Notes: generated by a model not told the origin, from the sequence alone. A DNA stretch of 64,000 bases from Actinocorallia herbida (GCF_003751225.1 NZ_RJKE01000001.1:5766001-5830000), one strand, 5' to 3'; numbered from the stretch's first letter, positions 44,154 to 53,195 are shown. Numbers and translations: made by a program.

Positions 44154-44519
44154 TCATGGGTCAGTGCGACGGGCCTCGCGAAGGTAGGTGTCGAGTGCCG
44201 CCTGCTGGTCACTGAGAACGGCGATGCGTGCCGCCAGCCGATCGCGGTAGCTCTGCACCTCGTGCAGGAATTCCGCGCACACCATGTCCGTGCCGGCATC
44301 GGGTTCATCAGTCAGATGAGGCAGAACTTCCCGGATCAACCGCACAGGCAGTCCGGACTCCCGCAGCGAGCGGATGACGAACACCCGATCGATCGTGGAC
44401 TGGCAGTAGTCGCGGAACCCGTTACTGCAGCGACCAGAGGCGATCAAACCCTCGTCCTCGTAGTGCCGCAAGGATCTCGCACTCACACCGCTCACTCGGG
44501 AGGCTTCGCTGATCTTCAT
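44154..44519 (-). CDS. MerR family transcriptional regulator (121 aa)
   Basis: Winged helix-turn-helix at residues 1-70 (MKISEASRVSGVSARSLRHY, EDEGLIASGRCSNGFRDY) and a C-terminal dimerisation coiled coil (VQSYRDRLAARIAVLSDQQA). Only one Cys in the effector region (DMVCAEF) plus C38, so not a classic mercury or copper sensor. ATG overlaps nothing. Acts next to the quinone oxidoreductase on the same strand and most likely controls it. Confidence 0.87.
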   Translation of the reverse strand: MKISEASRVSGVSARSLRHYEDEGLIASGRCSNGFRDYCQSTIDRVFVIRSLRESGLPVRLIREVLPHLTDEPDAGTDMVCAEFLHEVQSYRDRLAARIAVLSDQQAALDTYLREARRTDP

Positions 44520-44883
44520 ATCTGGGGCAACATCCGGGAGGACAGCGATCTTCCAGCACCGGCCACCCCGATGACGTGCTCGTCGGTGCTCCGGTCAACC
44601 CCCGAAGGACTTCCGGAGCCGACCACTTGGCGTGCGGCTCCAACCCGTCGAGCCTCGCTGGTCGCAAAGACGGTTTCAAGGCCGCACTGAGCCTGCGAGA
44701 TCCTTCGTATCGGTACGGCGACGGATGCTGGAAATCGCAGTTGGAGGTTCTCTAGGGAACCAGGATCACCGACATGGCTCATCGACCTCAGGCGCCCGCG
44801 GCTGGTCGGTGGCTCCGCATCCCGTGGCGGTCGGTGGGTACACGGTGTCCGGCGAGCTGCTGTACACAGGGCGTGAGCTTCCC

Positions 44884-45190
44884 CTAGGCGCTCTGCCGGG
44901 TCAGGGAACCCACGGTGCTGGAGACATTCACGATCCCCGCGCGAACGGCGCAGCAGCGAAAGCATCGCGTCGGTGACGCGGACGACGCCGATCACGTTGA
45001 CCTCCACGGCCGTCCGGACGGTCGCCGGTTCGGCCTTGGTCGGTTCCTGTGCCGTTCCTCCGGTGGCCCCGGCATTGTTGACCGAAACGTCCCGGCCGAA
45101 GCTGTCCTCCAGCAGTCGGGCGGCCGTGGCCGCGTCTGCGTCCACCGCGCCCGCAGCGCCCCGCCCCCGGCCGAGTAGCTTCCTGGCCCC
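44884..45190 (-). pseudogene. Short-chain dehydrogenase fragment, frameshifted
   Basis: Leftward frame: AARLLEDSFGRDVSVNNAGA, the NNAG motif of SDR enzymes, then VRTAVEVNVIGVVRVTDAML. A shift at about 44950 yields GIVNVSSTVGSLTRQSA ending TAG 44884-44886. The NAD-binding N-terminus (TGxxxGIG) and the catalytic YxxxK are both missing. 44520-44883 carries only shadows. Confidence 0.75.
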
Positions 45191-45220
45191 CGGTGTTCTC
45201 GCTTGCGAGGACCGGCGGAG

Positions 45221-46219
45221 TCAGTCGTGGAAGCGGTCGTCGATGAGGGTTCTCAGGTCCGGATCGAACTCGAGTCCTATGGTCTGGAGCGGGGAGACCG
45301 TGGCGGTGCAGGGGAGGCGGACGAACGCGATGTCGTACAGCATGCCGGTCGTCTCTCGCAGGCGCAGCACATCGAGGCCGCTGAACCGCCCGCGGTCCAG
45401 GCACTCGCGCTCGAGTTCCCAGTCCCGCATCGCGGACGGGCTCACGCCGGACCGGGACAGGATCTCGCGGAGGGAGCTTTGGTCACCGCGATCCTTCTCC
45501 GACGCGACAAGGGCGAGCCGCTCACCCGACCCGCGGTAGCGGCAGAACGTCACGGCGGCGAACTCCCCCGGCTGATACCTCTGGTACTCAGGAAGTCCGA
45601 CGGTCTCTTCGGAGAGCACGTCCGCTATTCCTGCCTCGTCGCGGGGCAGCTCCTTCGTGCAGGCGGCCGGCTGCTTGTCCGAAGGCGAGGACTCTGCGAC
45701 ACGCTGTTCCCTGTAGAGCCGCAGGAACATGTTCAGCGCCTTATGCGGATGGGCGCGGACACTCTTTCCGTTCGACACCCCGCCGCACCCGCCGAGATCG
45801 ATGCCGATCACCCGCGATGGCCGTCCGGGGGACGTCAGCACCAGGGTCGGATACGGTGCGCCGACTCCGGCGCATAGGAATTCGCCATCACTGCCGAAGT
45901 CCGATCTCGGCAGGCCGTTCAGTTCCTCCACCAGCCGGTCGGCCCACACACCGTGCAGCGTTCCGACCGGCGGACCGCCACCGCCTTCGCCGACCTCGGT
46001 GTAGGAGCAGAGCCGCACCGTCTCGGGCCGACCTTCGACCAGCGGGCCGCCCCCATCGGCGACCGGCTCCGCCTTCCAGCCCTCCCGCGGGCATCCGCCC
46101 GCCTCCGGGATCTCCACGATGGTCCCCCCGAGCCAGGACGGCCGCACCACCGCGAGCACGCTCACACCCGCCAGCATGACCGCGCCCAGCACCGCGGCGA
46201 TCACCACTCTGCCCCGCAT
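45221..46219 (-). CDS. Membrane-anchored extracytoplasmic protein (332 aa)
   Basis: ATG 46219 begins a single N-terminal anchor (RGRVVIAAVLGAVMLAGVSV) followed by a ~300-residue secreted domain with eight or more cysteines. The domain seems bilobal: a first half with VRLCSYTEV ... GEFLCAGVGAPYPTLVLTSP ... IDLGGCGGVSNGKSVR, a second with ACTKELPRDEAGIADVLSEE ... AVTFCRYRG ... LERECLDRGRF. Duplicated disulfide-rich architecture is typical of uncharacterised actinobacterial exported proteins. Function not assignable. It lies directly beside Tn3 remnants. Confidence 0.65.
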   Translation of the reverse strand: MRGRVVIAAVLGAVMLAGVSVLAVVRPSWLGGTIVEIPEAGGCPREGWKAEPVADGGGPLVEGRPETVRLCSYTEVGEGGGGPPVGTLHGVWADRLVEELNGLPRSDFGSDGEFLCAGVGAPYPTLVLTSPGRPSRVIGIDLGGCGGVSNGKSVRAHPHKALNMFLRLYREQRVAESSPSDKQPAACTKELPRDEAGIADVLSEETVGLPEYQRYQPGEFAAVTFCRYRGSGERLALVASEKDRGDQSSLREILSRSGVSPSAMRDWELERECLDRGRFSGLDVLRLRETTGMLYDIAFVRLPCTATVSPLQTIGLEFDPDLRTLIDDRFHD

Positions 46220-46356
46220 ACCCGGACACCTCCGACAGATCACTTCGGGAGAGTATGACGGCCACTGCCCGCATTCGGTGGAATTCCCAAGATCCCCGGG
46301 AAACGCGGCGACCGCTGCGGTCTCTGGCGCGACGGCCGGCTCCTCGCCGTCGATAA

Positions 46357-46578
46357 TGCCGAGGGTCAGGCGCTTGTGGAGGTCGAGTTGGATCTCGCCG
46401 CACGGGGTCCAGTCGGTGTGGAACACGAGGGTCAGGCCGCGCCGGTCGGCGTCGGTGAGGGCGTCCTGCCATTCGGTGAGGGCGAGGGTGTCCTGGATCA
46501 TGAGGGTGTCGATGTAGCCGAGGCAGGACTGCAGGATCTGCAGGCACAGCATGCCGAGCTCTTGTTCCTCCTTGCGGT
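46357..46578 (-). mobile_element. Tn3-family transposase fragment, C-terminal end
   Basis: In the frame just upstream of the previous gene: KEEQELGMLCLQILQSCLGY, IDTLMIQDTLALTEWQDALT, DADRRGLTLVFHTDWTPCGE, IQLDLHKRLTLG. This is the conserved C-terminus of actinobacterial Tn3 transposases (LVYxNTLMIQDxLAxPEW ... ADRRGLTPLFxxxxxPYGExxLDMxxRLxL). Only ~65 residues remain. The adjacent fragment at 42662-42879 is the N-terminal end of the same kind of transposase, on the same strand but in the wrong order. Confidence 0.82.
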
Positions 46579-46616
46579 TGGAGGCGGCGGTGGGAACTCG
46601 GTCCCCGAGTTCGCGC

Positions 46617-47741
46617 TCATCCGTTCGCGGTGTCGTCTCGGCGCGGGAAGGAGGCGGTGGTGGAGAAGACGCCGTCCGCCTGGTGCACGGTGAGGTCGCC
46701 GCCCTGGGCGGCGAGGCGGTCGCGGAGGGTGGCGAGGCCGCTGAGCCGCGGCGCCTCACCCGGCCGGACGCCGTCGTTGGCGACGGAGATGCCCGTCTCG
46801 GTCAGGGTGATCCAGACCTGTGCGGCGTCGGCGTGGCGCAGGATGTTGGTGGTGGTCTCGCGGAGGACCTGGCCGAGCGCCTCGCCCACGCGCGGGTCGA
46901 CCTCGCCCCTGCGCTCGACGCCGACGCCGATGCCCGCGGCCTCGAACAGGTTCTTGGCGTTCTCCAGCTCGGCCGAGAGGTTCAGCCTGCGCTGGGCGTA
47001 GGCGAGCTCCTTGGTCTGGGCGATGGTGGCGGCGACGAGGTCGTGCACCTCGTCGAGTTCGTGCGCGGCGCGGTCGAGGTCCGTGCGGAGCAGCCGCTTG
47101 GCCAGGGCGACCTTCAGCTTCACGACGTGGAGGGTGTGGCCCTGGATGTCGTGCAGGTCGCCCGCGAAGCGCACCCGCTCGCGCATGACGGCGGTCTCCG
47201 CCTCCCGTTCCCGAGCCTTGTCCAGCTCCCCGACGAGGTCGTTCATCGCGTGGGAGAGGATCACCAGGACCGAGCCGCCCCCGGCGACGCACAGCGAGGT
47301 GACGCCGTACCGGAGGAGGGTGTCCACCCCTTCCCCGGAGGGCGACGTCAGGACCTTCACCGCGATGACGGCCCCGGCGAAGATCGCGATCCCCGCGAAC
47401 AGCGGCCGCCGGTGGCGCGGCAGTTCGAAGGCGGCGATGGTCGCGGCGATGGCGAAGCCGTAGGACGCCGAAGCTGCGTCCGCCGCCAGCACGCCGACGA
47501 GGAAGACGAGCCCGGTGATGACGAGTCCGATGAGCGCGCCCCTGGCGAAGCGGCCCGCGCGCCACCGGTCGACGACGACCAGCGTCGCGGCCAGGCCCCC
47601 GCCCAGCAGCAGCGCCTCAGGCCCGGACCTGGTCTCGGTCGCGACGAGCAGCGCGCCGACCGCCGCGATCGAGCCGGACACCAGGCCGCGGTTGAGGTGG
47701 ACCAGCCGGCTCTGCGTCTCCTCCACCTGCTCGGACGCCAT
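46617..47741 (-). CDS. Sensor histidine kinase, HisKA_3 type (374 aa)
   Basis: DesK/LiaS-like kinase. Residues ~15-155 have about six hydrophobic helices with very short loops, i.e. an intramembrane sensor. Phospho-acceptor region RVRFAGDLHDIQGHTLHVVK (His in DLHD) near residue 197, followed by the HATPase_c domain with N-box RETTTNILRHADAAQ and G-box ISVANDGVRPG and GLATLRDRLAAQGG. It is read in the same direction as the two ABC genes; the response regulator is divergent. Probably monitors membrane damage and controls the ABC exporter. Confidence 0.9.
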   Translation of the reverse strand: MASEQVEETQSRLVHLNRGLVSGSIAAVGALLVATETRSGPEALLLGGGLAATLVVVDRWRAGRFARGALIGLVITGLVFLVGVLAADAASASYGFAIAATIAAFELPRHRRPLFAGIAIFAGAVIAVKVLTSPSGEGVDTLLRYGVTSLCVAGGGSVLVILSHAMNDLVGELDKAREREAETAVMRERVRFAGDLHDIQGHTLHVVKLKVALAKRLLRTDLDRAAHELDEVHDLVAATIAQTKELAYAQRRLNLSAELENAKNLFEAAGIGVGVERRGEVDPRVGEALGQVLRETTTNILRHADAAQVWITLTETGISVANDGVRPGEAPRLSGLATLRDRLAAQGGDLTVHQADGVFSTTASFPRRDDTANG

Positions 47742-47807
47742 TCTCCTACCCCCTTCCGGGCTCCTGTCCCCATTCTCGGCGCGTAACCGTCGCGCCCCGT
47801 CCGGTCG

Positions 47808-48527
47808 TCAGCGGCGCGGCTCCCAGCGGAAGAGGCGGACGGCGAGCGTGACCGCGATACCGATCCATGCCAGGGTCGGGGCCAGCCGGACCAGCGCCTC
47901 GGCTCCGGTGAGGCCGCCGTTCCAGGCGCCCGCGGCCAGGTCGGCGGCGGCTCCGCCGGGGAGCAGCAGCTTGAGCGCGGTGAGATCGCCGGTTCCGGTG
48001 ATCCCGACCCAGATGGCGACGGCGATGGTGCCGAGGACGATGGGCAGTGTGGTGACCTGGGCGTGCTCGGGCGAGGTGGTGAGCCCGGCCGTGGCCAGGC
48101 CCAGTCCGGTCATCATGGCCAGCACGGCGAGGACCGCGACCACCAGGAGCGGAGGGTCGGCCGGGGCGTCGGCGACGACGGCGAGGACGGCGAGCAGGGC
48201 GGTGACCTGGATCAGCGCGACGGCGACGACCGGGAGCAGCAGCCCGGTCAGGATGCCGGTGTCGCTCGCCGCGGTGGAGCGCAGCCGCTTGAGGAACAGG
48301 GTCTGCCTGCGGGACGCCAGCGTGGTCACCGCCGAAGAGTAGAGCCCGAGGGCTCCCACGGTGAACACCAGGACCGCCGCGATGTAGCCGAGGCCGCCGG
48401 AATCGGCGAACAGCTCGTGCCGGTGGATGAGGAAGGCCGCGGAAACGGTCGGGAGAAGGAAGCCGGTGATCAGGACGAGCCGGTTGCGGAGGATCTGGGT
48501 CAGCTCGCTGCGGGCGAGGGACAGCAT
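47808..48527 (-). CDS. ABC-2 type permease (239 aa)
   Basis: Six hydrophobic segments: GFLLPTVSAAFLIHRH, GYIAAVLVFTVGALGLYS, ALIQVTALLAVLAVVA and others. SRRQTLFLKRLRSTA is the cytoplasmic loop characteristic of ABC-2 exporters. Together with the ATPase gene 28 bp upstream on the same strand it makes an exporter. Linked to the kinase/response regulator, as in LnrLMN/BceAB-like lipid-targeting antibiotic resistance modules. Confidence 0.85.
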   Translation of the reverse strand: MLSLARSELTQILRNRLVLITGFLLPTVSAAFLIHRHELFADSGGLGYIAAVLVFTVGALGLYSSAVTTLASRRQTLFLKRLRSTAASDTGILTGLLLPVVAVALIQVTALLAVLAVVADAPADPPLLVVAVLAVLAMMTGLGLATAGLTTSPEHAQVTTLPIVLGTIAVAIWVGITGTGDLTALKLLLPGGAAADLAAGAWNGGLTGAEALVRLAPTLAWIGIAVTLAVRLFRWEPRR

Positions 48528-48555
48528 GTGCGGGGCCTTTCCGGGTCTGCGGGGT

Positions 48556-49440
48556 CTAATGGCCGGCGAGGGAGCGGAAGACGTCGTCGAGCCGGGTCGG
48601 CCCGGCCTCCAGGTCGCGCGGTTCGACTCCCGCGTCGCGCGCCCACCGGAGCAGGGCGTAGAGGTCGTCGGGCAGGTCGAAGGTCTCGATGAGGAAGCCG
48701 CCTTCGCCGTCCGCGCGCGCGGGCGCGGGAGGGGCCGGGGACGCGGCCGGCAGCCGGAAGCGGATCTCGGCCGGGAGCGCCCGCCGCAGCTCGGCGACAG
48801 TGCCTTCCCGGTGCAGGGAGCCCTGGTGCATGAGGCCGATCCTGTCGGCCCGCTCCTCGGCCTCTTCGAGGTAGTGGGTGGTGAGGACGATGGTGGAGCC
48901 GTCTTCGCGCAGGCGGTCCACCGTCTCCCAGAGGTCGTCGCGGGCGCTCACGTCGAGGCCCGTGGTCGGCTCGTCGAGGATCAGCAGCTCGGGCGACCCG
49001 TAGGCCGCGGTGGCGAAGTCCAGGCGCCGCTTCTCGCCGCCGGACAGCTGGGAGACCCTCGTCCCGGCCTTGCGGGTGAGGCCGACGACGTCCACGACCC
49101 GATGGGCGATGTCGACGCGCCCGGAAAGGCTCCCGATGAGCTGGACGGTCTCCTTCACCGTCATGTCCGGGGCGAAGCCGCTCTCCTGGAGCATGATCCC
49201 CATTCGCGGCCGGACGGCGCGCCGGTCGCGCGGGGCGCGCCCGAAGATCCGGACGGTGCCCGAGGCGGGCGCGCGGTGGCCCTCGATGACCTCCAGGGCC
49301 GAGGTCTTGCCCGCCCCGTTGGTGCCGAGGAGCGCGTAGAGTTCCCCGCGCCGCACCTGGAAGGAGAGGCCCCGCACGGCGTGGAAGCCTTCGTAGGCGA
49401 CATGGAGGCGATCGACTTCGATCACTGCTTCGGTGGACAT
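48556..49440 (-). CDS. ABC transporter ATP-binding protein (294 aa)
   Basis: Walker A LLGTNGAGKTSALEVIEGHR near residue 37, signature QLSGGEKRRLDFA, Walker [15 protein letters not shown]-loop LTTHYLEEAEE. The C-terminal ~80 residues are an accessory domain. CcmA/DrrA-like class. It is the first gene of the transporter-kinase operon; the 182-bp gap to the divergent response regulator at 49623 must contain both promoters. Confidence 0.92.
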   Translation of the reverse strand: MSTEAVIEVDRLHVAYEGFHAVRGLSFQVRRGELYALLGTNGAGKTSALEVIEGHRAPASGTVRIFGRAPRDRRAVRPRMGIMLQESGFAPDMTVKETVQLIGSLSGRVDIAHRVVDVVGLTRKAGTRVSQLSGGEKRRLDFATAAYGSPELLILDEPTTGLDVSARDDLWETVDRLREDGSTIVLTTHYLEEAEERADRIGLMHQGSLHREGTVAELRRALPAEIRFRLPAASPAPPAPARADGEGGFLIETFDLPDDLYALLRWARDAGVEPRDLEAGPTRLDDVFRSLAGH

Positions 49441-49622
49441 GCCGTCGATTCCACCCGCTGCGCGGCCCGCCGGTCAGTGCCGCAGCGTCATCGTTCCGGC
49501 ATGACGTTTCCACGGGCGAGACCATGACGCCGCGTCACTGGCGGCCGCCGGGAAACGCCGAGAATACTGGGAAGCCCCCCGGGAGGCCGTCGACCGCCCG
49601 GGCGCGAGGAAGGACGACCCCG

Positions 49623-50225
49623 ATGACCACCGTGGTGCTCGCCGACGACGAAGCCCTGCTGCGCAAGGCCCTCGCGGCACTGCTGCCGCTCGAAGGCGAC
49701 ATCACCGTGCTCGCCGAGGCCGAGGACGGCGCCGCCGCCGTCCGGGCCACGCTGGCGCACCGGCCGGACGTCCTCGTGATCGACCTGGAGATGCCCGGGA
49801 CGGACGGGCTCGGCGCCGTCGCGGAGATCCGCGGCGAGCTCCCGGACCAGACGATCCTCATGCTCACCCGGCACGCCCGCCCGGGCGTCCTGCGCAGGGC
49901 GCTGCGACTCGGCGTCCAGGGCTTCGTGAGCAAGTCCGCCGACCCCTCCCACATCACCGAGGTCATCCAGACCCTGCACGCGGGCAAGCGCTGGATCGAC
50001 CCGGACGTCTCGGCCCTCGCCGTCATCGACGACTGCCCGCTCACCGACAGGGAGATCGACGTCCTGCGCGCCACCCGCGACGGCTACTCCGTCGCCGAGT
50101 CCGCCGCCCGCCTCCACCTGGCGGAGGGGACCATCCGCAACTACCTGTCGAACGCCATGCAGAAGACCCAGACCCGGACCCGCCACGAAGCCGCCCGCTA
50201 CGCCCGCGAACACGACTGGCTGTGA
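49623..50225 (+). CDS. Response regulator, NarL/DesR family (200 aa)
   Basis: Receiver domain: acidic pocket VVLADDE, phospho-acceptor aspartate in VLVIDLEMPGTDG, conserved Lys in GFVSKSADPS. LuxR-type helix-turn-helix at ~residues 138-195: LTDREIDVLRATRDGYSVAE, SAARLHLAEGTIRNYLSNAM. ATG 49623 follows GGAAGGACGA. It pairs with the divergent kinase at 46617-47741, which phosphorylates it, and likely acts on the shared intergenic promoter region. Confidence 0.92.
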   Translation: MTTVVLADDEALLRKALAALLPLEGDITVLAEAEDGAAAVRATLAHRPDVLVIDLEMPGTDGLGAVAEIRGELPDQTILMLTRHARPGVLRRALRLGVQGFVSKSADPSHITEVIQTLHAGKRWIDPDVSALAVIDDCPLTDREIDVLRATRDGYSVAESAARLHLAEGTIRNYLSNAMQKTQTRTRHEAARYAREHDWL

Positions 50226-50760
50226 CCCGCCCCCGAACGGCGGAGCCGGCGGGACAGAGCACCCTCTGAAACGAGATGTCCAGACGGCGAAGTTCGCATG
50301 CTCCGGCGCGAATACCCGGTCGGGCTGCTACGTGCTCCGATCTCCCGCAACCGTAACCGCCCCGGTGAGACGGCTTTTCGACACGGACGGCCTCCCGCCG
50401 ACCCGGGCCGTGGATTTGTGCCGCCGACCCGCCGGCCGCCCACGGATTCCGGTCGTACGGAGTGGCGGCCGACGTTCTCGAAAGCGAATGCGCTCGCGCC
50501 GAAACCGTACGGCGGGAGCTCTGCCACACCAATCACCCATATGTCCGGGCAATTGTCCAAAATTGGCGGACGAAATTCCATTTTCTGGATTCTTCATCTC
50601 TTGTGGGCATGCGGGCGTCGTGTGAAAATCCGTCCGGCAACACAGAGTGGCGCGAAGCAACGTTTCGTGACCGAGACCGCGCCGCGGAACCACTTTCGGC
50701 GGCCGGTCTCGGCGCCGAGCCCCTGCGATCCCCATCCCCTTCAAGAGAAGGAAGTCCCCC
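50226..50760. other. Long leader/intergenic region before a secreted-protein gene
   Basis: 535 bp. From about 50530 to 50640 the base composition falls to near 50% AT (AATTGTCCAAAATT and ATTCCATTTTCTGG), unlike the flanks, and may mark the promoter or a structured leader. A GC-rich self-complementary stretch near 50660-50720 (GACCGAGACCGCGCCG ... GGCCGGTCTCGGCGCC) can fold. I see no gene. Confidence 0.45.
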
Positions 50761-51600
50761 ATGAAGTTCAGAGCCCTGGCCGCCGCATTCGCACTCGCCC
50801 TGTGCGGTGCGCTCGCCGTAGCCGTGCCCGCTTCCGCCCACCCCGCGCTCACCGTGACCGCCGCGCCGACCACCGTCGTCGCGGGCACCGCGACCACGAT
50901 CACCGTCGCGGGCACCTCCAACGGCAACTACACCGGCGCCCGGATCGACGTCTTCTCCACCGGCGGACCCGGCGCCCTCACGTCGTTCACGACCTTCGGC
51001 TCCTGCGGTGGCGGAGTCACCTGCACCGAGGTCGGCAGCCTCTACCGGATGGCACTGCCCGCCCTCACCAACGGGCAGGCGTTCTCCTACACCCTCACCC
51101 TGACCGTCGACGCCGCCACCGCCGCGACCACGTTCACGCCCAAGGCGCAGTTCTACACCTCCGGCGGCTCCACCACCGGCGCCGCCACCGGCCCCGTCAT
51201 CACCGTCACCCAGCCGTTGCCCGACGTCCAGGCGACCAAGATCGGCGTGACCTACAACGCGCTCACCCAGCAGATCGTCTTCCAGTGGAACCTGCGGAAC
51301 ATCGGCACCGCGACCGCCACCGGCCGCACCGTCACCAAGACCATCAGCCCGTCAGGATTCCTGGCCAGCGGCGCCGGCGTCGGCTGCACCGGCGGACCCG
51401 ACACCGAAACCTGCCCGGGCCCCAACCTTGCCGTCGGCGCGTCGATCAACCCCACCTTCGGCCGCACCGTCTCCCTCCTCGCACTCGGCAACTACACCGC
51501 CACCTTCACCTTCAATACCCCGAACGACCCCAACCCGGCCAACGACACCATCACCTTCAACTGCTCCGTCCTCACCGGCCTGATCGTCAGCTGCACCTGA
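50761..51600 (+). CDS. Secreted DUF11/CARDB-like repeat protein (279 aa)
   Basis: Signal peptide ~1-29 (ALAAAFALALCGALAVAVPA, cleavage AHP). The mature protein has two beta-sandwich-type segments: residues ~30-150 (Ig-like, ALTVTAAPTTVVAGTATTIT) and ~155-279 with a DUF11-like pattern (NALTQQIVFQWNLRNIGTAT ... ASGAGVGCTGGPDTETC). C-terminus NPANDTITFNCSVLTGLIVS followed by CT. AAGGAAG precedes the ATG. Likely a cell-surface or released structural protein. Shares its C-terminal motif with the frameshifted gene at 31229. Confidence 0.75.
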   Translation: MKFRALAAAFALALCGALAVAVPASAHPALTVTAAPTTVVAGTATTITVAGTSNGNYTGARIDVFSTGGPGALTSFTTFGSCGGGVTCTEVGSLYRMALPALTNGQAFSYTLTLTVDAATAATTFTPKAQFYTSGGSTTGAATGPVITVTQPLPDVQATKIGVTYNALTQQIVFQWNLRNIGTATATGRTVTKTISPSGFLASGAGVGCTGGPDTETCPGPNLAVGASINPTFGRTVSLLALGNYTATFTFNTPNDPNPANDTITFNCSVLTGLIVSCT

Positions 51601-51884
51601 TCACCGACAAGAGCACATTTCCCACCGCCGCATCCCATCCACCCTGATCCCGCCGGCACCCCGTCCCGCGCCGAGGCTCCCCAGCCTCGGCGCGGCACGG
51701 CAACAGAAGGACAGAACAGTCCCGACCCCATCTGAGCCTTCCCCGGCAAAGTGGCGCCGATCGCCTCCACGAGGCCGCGGTGCGCGTCGGAGACGTCGTC
51801 GGCTGGGAAGGCCTGACCCATTCGGCACCGAACCGCGCCGAACGGGTCCGTCGCGCCCAGCCGACACGGTCACCCTCGTCTTCC

Positions 51885-52793
51885 TCACTCGGGCGAAGAC
51901 CTCGGCTCGACGGCCCGCGTCGTCCGGCTCGGCTCTCTGGCGCCGGCCGCACATCCCGCATGAGACGACGACCTCTCCGAGCTTGTCAAGACGGTGAGCA
52001 GAACCGGGGTGGTGACGCCGTGCTGGACGCTCGCCTCCGCGAGGAAGGCGGCCAGCCATCCGATGATGTCCAGCGACCACTCCGCGAGAACACACCGGAA
52101 AACGGCTCGGTTCTGGGGAGGGCCGGGCCAGAAATGGTCGCCGATGGCGGGCTGCAGGAGCGATTCGCTGTCATCCGTCACGGAGACGGAGTCGAACACG
52201 CAGATGTTCTGGTGAAATTCTTGAAGCCACTGCACCATTCCGGGTGCCACTGCCGGGATCGACGGGTCCTGTCCGCTGTCCATGGTCACGAGTACCTCTG
52301 TCTCGTTCCGCGGGTCGGTGTCGGTGAACCAGTCGGCTGCCTGAAGTAGCGCTCCGATGTTTCCGAAAGGTGCTCCCGCGGCCGGGCCGCCCGGACGGCC
52401 TTCCGGCAGGAGCAGTTGAACCGCCCGCAGGTTCAGCGTTCCCATCCGGCCCATGACATCACCGATACAGGCCAGGAAGGCTTGCGTCGGTAGCGGCAGG
52501 CCGGAGGAGATCGGCTGGCTCACCCGCACCTGAAACCAGGCGACCCGCGGAATCCGTGACGCCGAGTCCGCGCCCAGATCCGCGTCGTTCATCCACCAAC
52601 TCATCTTTGCGGCGCCCTCCCGCGCCTCCGTGAGCCATCCCATGGCCAGCGACCTCTTGGAGAAGAGGCTGTAGGCGTCTTCGCTCGCCTCCGCGGGATC
52701 ACGCCATCCGTGCGGCACCAGTTCGCCGTGCAGCGCGGCGAAAAGAGTGCGGTCTATCTCAGCACCCGGGACCGCAGCGGGCTCAGCTGTCAT
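51885..52793 (-). CDS. Hypothetical protein (302 aa)
   Basis: I do not recognise a family. Composition is ordinary for a cytosolic enzyme-like protein, with Trp-rich patches (MGWLTEAREGAAKMSWWMND; VQWLQEFHQNICVFDSVSVT) and no signal peptide or membrane helix. The C-terminal ~35 residues are low-complexity (SSHAGCAAGAREPSRTTRAV) and may lie beyond a lost stop. Start ATG/GTG at 52793. Convergent with the secreted gene at 50761 across a 284-bp gap that contains no gene. Confidence 0.5.
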   Translation of the reverse strand: MTAEPAAVPGAEIDRTLFAALHGELVPHGWRDPAEASEDAYSLFSKRSLAMGWLTEAREGAAKMSWWMNDADLGADSASRIPRVAWFQVRVSQPISSGLPLPTQAFLACIGDVMGRMGTLNLRAVQLLLPEGRPGGPAAGAPFGNIGALLQAADWFTDTDPRNETEVLVTMDSGQDPSIPAVAPGMVQWLQEFHQNICVFDSVSVTDDSESLLQPAIGDHFWPGPPQNRAVFRCVLAEWSLDIIGWLAAFLAEASVQHGVTTPVLLTVLTSSERSSSHAGCAAGAREPSRTTRAVEPRSSPE

Positions 52794-53195
52794 GCGCTGT
52801 ATCCGATTCTCATGGTCGGGAACGTGTCACACGAAATGAACGGGGTGCCGGTGAGGCGGAGCCGACTCGACGCACCGCCTCGCCGATCACTTCATGCTCG
52901 TCGGCTCAGCGTCCCCGGCGGATCGCGGTGGGCGCGCCCTGTCCGATCAGCACCTGCAGGTCTCGCTGGAACCGGCCGACGGGAGTGATGACGTTGATGA
53001 TGAGCGCGGTGGTGGCGTCGTTCGCGGCGAGGTCGTGGAGGTTCGGCAGGGGCCCGGACACGACGGCGGGGAGACGCCGCGTGCCCGGCACCGGTTGCGA
53101 ACGTGGTGGATGCCGATGAGGTCGCGGCGGAGCCGGAACACCTCGGAGACCGTCTGCCGACACCCCCGACGCGAAGCCCGTCCGCGCCTCGGAGG
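52794..53195. other. Intergenic region with possible gene remnant
   Basis: About 400 bp. Leftward frames give short plausible pieces, e.g. VFRLRRDLIGIHHVRNRC near 53130 and TTALIINVITPVGRFQRDLQ near 53000, in different frames. They could be remains of one decayed gene. None supports a family call. Confidence 0.3.

Noticed and set aside
52940-53140. CorA-like string VFRLRRDLIGIHHV on the minus strand
   Set aside because: Similarity too brief and the frame is lost after it; only mentioned as a possible remnant.
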